From NCBI GenBank assembly GCA_016929355.1, contig JAFGJA010000326.1, forward strand, positions 1 through 10,255: a DNA stretch of 10,255 nt. The letters run 5' to 3'. The stretch is from Anaerolineae bacterium. Its GTDB lineage: Bacteria > Chloroflexota > Anaerolineae > Aggregatilineales > Aggregatilineaceae. The notes under the pieces were generated by a model. It was not told where the DNA came from. It did not search any database and saw nothing but the letters and a program-made list of their open reading frames with translations. Both the position numbers and the translations under genes were made by a program. Below, piece by piece: positions 7,400 to 10,255 of this stretch; position 1 is the first letter of the stretch; each line of letters starts with the position of its first letter.

Positions 7400-7559
7400 A
7401 ATTTGAATAACTGGCCCAGAAAAAGACATCAAACACGCTGTGAGCCAGTTGCATTGTAGGCACGTCGCAGCACTGATCTTCGGCAGATAATGACAGCCGG
7501 AGCGTGGCTTAACTAAAGACTTTTGAACGCCTACAAACTTACTGTAAAGGAATCTTTTT
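7385..7559 (+). other. Transporter operon leader with two long-range inverted repeats
   Basis: About 175 bases lie between the predicted start point and the first permease, with no credible ORF. Inverted repeats are AACTGGC (7409-7415) with GCCAGTT (7444-7450), and TTGTAGGC (7454-7461) with GCCTACAA (7529-7536), the second enclosing a small AGCC/GGCT hairpin (7495-7509). The two main stems are 3 bases apart and could stack. The later one ends 9 bases before the Shine-Dalgarno AAAGGA (7546-7551). It matches no riboswitch class that I recognise, and repeats of this length can occur by chance. Confidence 0.35.
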
Positions 7560-8528
7560 GTGGTAAACAAGTCTGGTATCGCCAAGTTTTTCAGGCACAA
7601 CACCGCCGCCTATTTGTTCCTCACACCGTGGCTTTTGGGTTTTTTCGTCCTTACGCTTTACCCAATGCTCTATTCGCTGCAACTCAGTTTCACGGATTAC
7701 GATTTTACACAACCCAATTCAACACAATGGATCGGGTTAGACAATTATCGGAATATGTACGCATCCGTAAGGGGCGAAACCAAATTCACCTCGTCCACAG
7801 GCGAGGAAGTGCGCGTGGACCGGTACTACAAAAAGTCGCTAGAAGTGACGTTTAGATATGTGTTCATCTCTGTGCCGCTCAAGCTGATCGTCGCCCTGGC
7901 GGTGGCGGTGCTAATGAGCCAGAAACTAAGGGGGGTATCATTTTACCGCGCCGTGTACTACATTCCCACCCTGCTCGGCGGATCGGTGGCTATCGCCGTG
8001 CTGTGGCGGAAGTTGTTCGAGAAAGAAGGTTTGGTGAATGACTTCCTGGGAACGCTCGGTTTCGCCGATCTCCCCAGTTGGATTACCAATCCGGAGTACT
8101 CGCTCTATACCCTCATTTTGCTAACGGTGTGGCAATTCGGCTCGTCGATGATTATCTTCCTGGCCGGACTGAAGCAAATTCCGCAAGAGTATTACGAAGC
8201 GGCCAGCGTGGATGGCGCGAATAAGGTACGGCAATTTATCTCGATAACCATTCCCTTACTCTCCCCGGTGATTTTGTTCAACCTGATCATGCAGATCATC
8301 TACGCCTTCCAGTCGTTCACCCAGGCGTATATCATCGGCGGCGGCAAGGGCGGCGTACTCAACTCCACCTTGTTCTATACCCTCCACCTGTATATTCAGG
8401 GATGGACTTACCACGAGCTAGGGTATGCGTCAGCTATGGCCTGGATACTCCTGCTCATCATCGGGGGCATCACGGCAGTTATCTTCATCTCATCGCGGTG
8501 GTGGGTATCATATGGGACGGGGGAATAA
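7560..8528 (+). CDS. Sugar ABC transporter permease, MalF/UgpA type (CUT1)
   Basis: One of two membrane subunits of a carbohydrate importer. The 322 residues contain about six membrane segments (roughly 17-39, 98-120, 131-150, 180-203, 230-252, 290-312). The EAA loop that contacts the ATPase is EAASVDGANKVRQF.. at 213-236, with the conserved D218-G219 and a late IPLLSP. A charged external stretch at about 68-95 separates the first two segments; it is far shorter than the large loop of enteric MalF. The start is GTG with AAAGGA eight bases upstream, and the N-terminus reads directly into the first membrane segment. It is the first gene of the operon driven by the promoter at 7350 and is followed one base later by its partner permease. 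CUT1 membership also rests on the neighbouring binding protein. Confidence 0.93.
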   Translation: MVNKSGIAKFFRHNTAAYLFLTPWLLGFFVLTLYPMLYSLQLSFTDYDFTQPNSTQWIGLDNYRNMYASVRGETKFTSSTGEEVRVDRYYKKSLEVTFRYVFISVPLKLIVALAVAVLMSQKLRGVSFYRAVYYIPTLLGGSVAIAVLWRKLFEKEGLVNDFLGTLGFADLPSWITNPEYSLYTLILLTVWQFGSSMIIFLAGLKQIPQEYYEAASVDGANKVRQFISITIPLLSPVILFNLIMQIIYAFQSFTQAYIIGGGKGGVLNSTLFYTLHLYIQGWTYHELGYASAMAWILLLIIGGITAVIFISSRWWVSYGTGE

Positions 8529-8529
8529 C

Positions 8530-9375
8530 ATGAAAAACAGCACACTGATACGCCACACGTTGACCCATCTGTTTATCATCGCCCTGGGGTTGATTATGAT
8601 CTACCCTATCGTCTGGATGATCGTCAGTTCATTCAAACCCAATAATATGATCTTCAGCGATCCGGGCCTCATTCCAAAAGCTGTCACCACAGACAATTAC
8701 ATCAGTGGGTGGAAAGGTTATGCAGGTACGACCTTTGGGACGTTCTTTATAAATGCGCTCACCATCTGCGCCTTAGCCATTATCGGGAATCTGATCTCTT
8801 GCACGATGGCCGCATACGCCTTTGCCCGGCTCAAATTCACGGGTCGGGGACTCTGGTTTGCCATCATGATGGGCACGATGATGCTCCCTGGACATGTCAC
8901 GCTCGTACCGCGCTATGTCATGTTCAATACGTTTGGGTGGGTGGGTTCGATTCTCCCGCTCGTCGTGCCCAAATTCCTCGCAACAGACGCCTTCTTCGTA
9001 TTCCTGCTGGTGCAATTTATACGGAGTCTGCCAAAAGAGATCGAGGAAGCGGCAATCATCGACGGATGCGGAAAATTCGGCGTATTCCTGCGGATCGTCG
9101 TACCGCTCGCGTTCCCGGCGATGGTAACGACTGCGCTGTTCACATTCCTGTGGACATGGGATGACTTTTTCAACCACCTGCTATACCTCACCCGCCCGGA
9201 TACGTTTACCGTATCGAGAGCGTTACGCACGTTCGTCGGCGATGCAGGCGCGGTCAACAACTGGGGGGGCGCGCTGGCAATGGGCACACTCTCGATCATT
9301 CCCGCCTTCATCCTGTTCTTCTCGCTACAAAAATACTTCGTACAGGGTATCTCGACCACAGGCCTAAAAGGTTAA
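8530..9375 (+). CDS. Sugar ABC transporter permease, MalG/UgpE type (CUT1)
   Basis: Second membrane subunit of the importer, 281 residues. The N-terminus runs into a first membrane segment (about 12-34), then YPIVWMIVSSFKPN, typical of MalG-type permeases. The EAA loop is at 172-196 (EEAAIIDGCGKFGVF, then VPLAFP). The C-terminus FVQGISTTGLKG is the usual family ending. ATG 8530 is chosen because GGGGGA sits five bases upstream and the preceding gene stops one base earlier, suggesting translational coupling. In-frame ATGs at 8425 and 8512 would add residues unlike the family (Ser/Arg-rich, read from the other permease in another frame). Forms a heterodimer with the MalF-type subunit. No ATPase gene is visible; many CUT1 systems use a shared one encoded elsewhere. 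Confidence 0.94.
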   Translation: MKNSTLIRHTLTHLFIIALGLIMIYPIVWMIVSSFKPNNMIFSDPGLIPKAVTTDNYISGWKGYAGTTFGTFFINALTICALAIIGNLISCTMAAYAFARLKFTGRGLWFAIMMGTMMLPGHVTLVPRYVMFNTFGWVGSILPLVVPKFLATDAFFVFLLVQFIRSLPKEIEEAAIIDGCGKFGVFLRIVVPLAFPAMVTTALFTFLWTWDDFFNHLLYLTRPDTFTVSRALRTFVGDAGAVNNWGGALAMGTLSIIPAFILFFSLQKYFVQGISTTGLKG

Positions 9376-9470
9376 TACACTGACAGGAGAAACTATATGA
9401 AATGATGCCAAGTGACGTGTTTCGAATTTATTCGCTGAAACTATTATGCCTAAACAGGAGAATTCTAAAG
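9376..9470 (+). other. Intercistronic region between permease and binding-protein genes
   Basis: The 95 bases contain two similar ribosome-binding sites, ACAGGAGAA at 9383-9391 and again at 9454-9462. The first is followed by the two-codon ORF at 9397-9405, the second by the binding-protein start. Between them GTTTC (9419-9423) and GAAAC (9437-9441) can form a hairpin that includes an inner CG pair. Such intercistronic hairpins often let the binding protein be made in excess over the permeases, which is inference here. Confidence 0.5.
9397..9405 (+). CDS. Possible two-codon minimal ORF (ATG AAA TGA)
   Basis: AGGAG (9385-9389) is spaced seven bases from ATG AAA TGA, a better ribosome-binding arrangement than that of the true gene downstream. 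The TGA overlaps ATG 9402, which is in frame with the binding protein and open through to it. It is either a leader peptide, a coupling device, or a relic of a displaced start; the product, if made, is Met-Lys. Confidence 0.3.
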   Translation: MK

Positions 9471-10255
9471 ATGAGAAAAACTTACGTCATCACCCTCGTG
9501 ACATTGATTGTTGTGATGCTTGGCGCGTTTGTTGCGCCAATCGGGGCACAGGACGACACGCTGCCCGCTTATACCGGCGAAACCACTGAACTCCGTATGA
9601 GTTGGTGGGGTAATGATGACCGCGCTGAACGTACCCTGAAAGTGATCGAACTGTTTGAAGCTGCGTATCCCGACATCAAAGTCATCGGCGAGCCGAATGG
9701 CGGCGCAGGCGACCACTTCCAGATTCTCGACACCCAGATCGCAGCCAACGACGCCCCCGATATTATCCAATTCGGTGGCAACTGGCCCGACTACACCCAG
9801 TACCTTGAGCCGCTCAACAACTACCTCGGCGCGCAGCTCATGATCGACACGCCTGCAACATTTGATCAGGCGGCGTTTATCCCCGCGACTGACGCCGATG
9901 GTAATCTCTACGCCATCAGCCTCGGCACAAACACCCTCGTTCTCGCCTTCAACAAGACGATGATCGAAGCCGCCGGTGTCGATCTTCCCGCCTTCAACCT
10001 GACCTGGGAAGAGTTCATGGACTATGGCCGGACACTTAAAGAAGTCCTGCCCGATGGTGTCGCACCATTCGTAGACAACAGCACCAACACCGCGAACTAC
10101 ATGAGCTTTTTCTTCACACAACAGAGTACGCCGATCTGGACGCTGGACGACGGCGGGAAATCCTATGCAACCCTCGAATCAGCCCAGAAATGGCTGCAAA
10201 TGTGGGCCGATATGCGCGCAGAAGGGTTGATCCCCGACGCGGATACCACCTACAC
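9471..10255 (+). CDS. Sugar ABC transporter solute-binding protein (family 1), 3' partial
   Basis: Captures the transported sugar outside the membrane and delivers it to the two permeases. The 261 residues in view are about 60 percent of a normal family member; the frame remains open at the window edge. A signal peptide occupies about 1-26 (MRKTY, a hydrophobic stretch 6-23, then APIGA before QDD), with no lipobox cysteine. Typical mature motifs are LRMSWWGNDDR (41-51), ELFEAAYPDIKV, DAPDIIQFGG (95-103), GNLYAISLGTNT and AFNKTMIEAAGVDLP with TWEEFMDYG. The start at 9471 gives a clean signal peptide and has AGGAG ten bases upstream. An in-frame ATG at 9402 would add 23 residues in front of the signal peptide and is less likely. 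It is the third gene of the transporter operon. Confidence 0.93.
   Translation, partial: MRKTYVITLVTLIVVMLGAFVAPIGAQDDTLPAYTGETTELRMSWWGNDDRAERTLKVIELFEAAYPDIKVIGEPNGGAGDHFQILDTQIAANDAPDIIQFGGNWPDYTQYLEPLNNYLGAQLMIDTPATFDQAAFIPATDADGNLYAISLGTNTLVLAFNKTMIEAAGVDLPAFNLTWEEFMDYGRTLKEVLPDGVAPFVDNSTNTANYMSFFFTQQSTPIWTLDDGGKSYATLESAQKWLQMWADMRAEGLIPDADTTY

Noticed and set aside
8425..8529. Longer second permease starting at 8425
   Set aside because: The extra 35 residues are an out-of-frame reading of the first permease, while ATG 8530 has a good ribosome-binding site one base after the previous stop.
9465..10121. 218-codon minus-strand ORF
   Set aside because: Antisense shadow of the binding-protein gene, which has a signal peptide and family motifs.
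1..10255. CRISPR arrays, tRNA/rRNA genes, insertion sequences, attachment sites
   Set aside because: No tandem spaced repeats, cloverleaf, transposase or terminal inverted repeats were seen.

Overview
The window carries the end of a sulfur-transfer/cofactor gene followed by a carbohydrate-utilisation locus. GC content is moderate. The combination of a MoeZ-type enzyme, cytoplasmic glycosidases, a LacI regulator and a CUT1 sugar importer with a lipobox-free binding protein would fit Chloroflexota (Anaerolineae-like). No taxonomic marker is present, so this placement is a guess.

Layout. Bases 2-1165 (+) hold the 3' part of a MoeB/ThiF-type adenylyltransferase fused to a rhodanese domain, closed by an intrinsic terminator at 1200-1228. 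Bases 1265-3898 (-) encode a GH78 alpha-L-rhamnosidase. Divergent from it, 21 bp away, is a GH43-like glycosidase (3920-4795, +). This faces, 12 bp away, a Gfo/Idh/MocA oxidoreductase (4808-6133, -), followed on the same minus strand by a LacI-family repressor (6194-7210, -). A 349-bp control region (7211-7559) separates the repressor from a divergent (+) sugar ABC transporter operon: UgpA/MalF-type permease (7560-8528), UgpE/MalG-type permease (8530-9375) and a solute-binding protein (9471 to beyond the window edge). No ATPase gene is in view.

How it fits together (inference). The binding protein and two permeases would import a rhamnose-containing oligosaccharide. The GH78 and GH43 enzymes, both without signal peptides, would split it inside the cell, and the oxidoreductase would act on a released or modified sugar. 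The LacI protein would sense the sugar. The control region has two good sigma-70-type promoters back to back, and an operator-like palindrome lies over the predicted start point of each, so the repressor probably controls both itself and the transporter.

Starts corrected by reading ribosome-binding sites: GH78 uses GTG at 3898, GH43 probably ATG at 3920, the oxidoreductase ATG at 6133, the second permease ATG at 8530, and the first gene has no start in the window. The most interesting unexplained points are the paired operators, the inverted-repeat-containing transporter leader, the GH43 gene lying antisense inside a minus-strand gene series, the Asp at the GH43 acid position, and a two-codon ORF with a strong ribosome-binding site ahead of the binding-protein gene.
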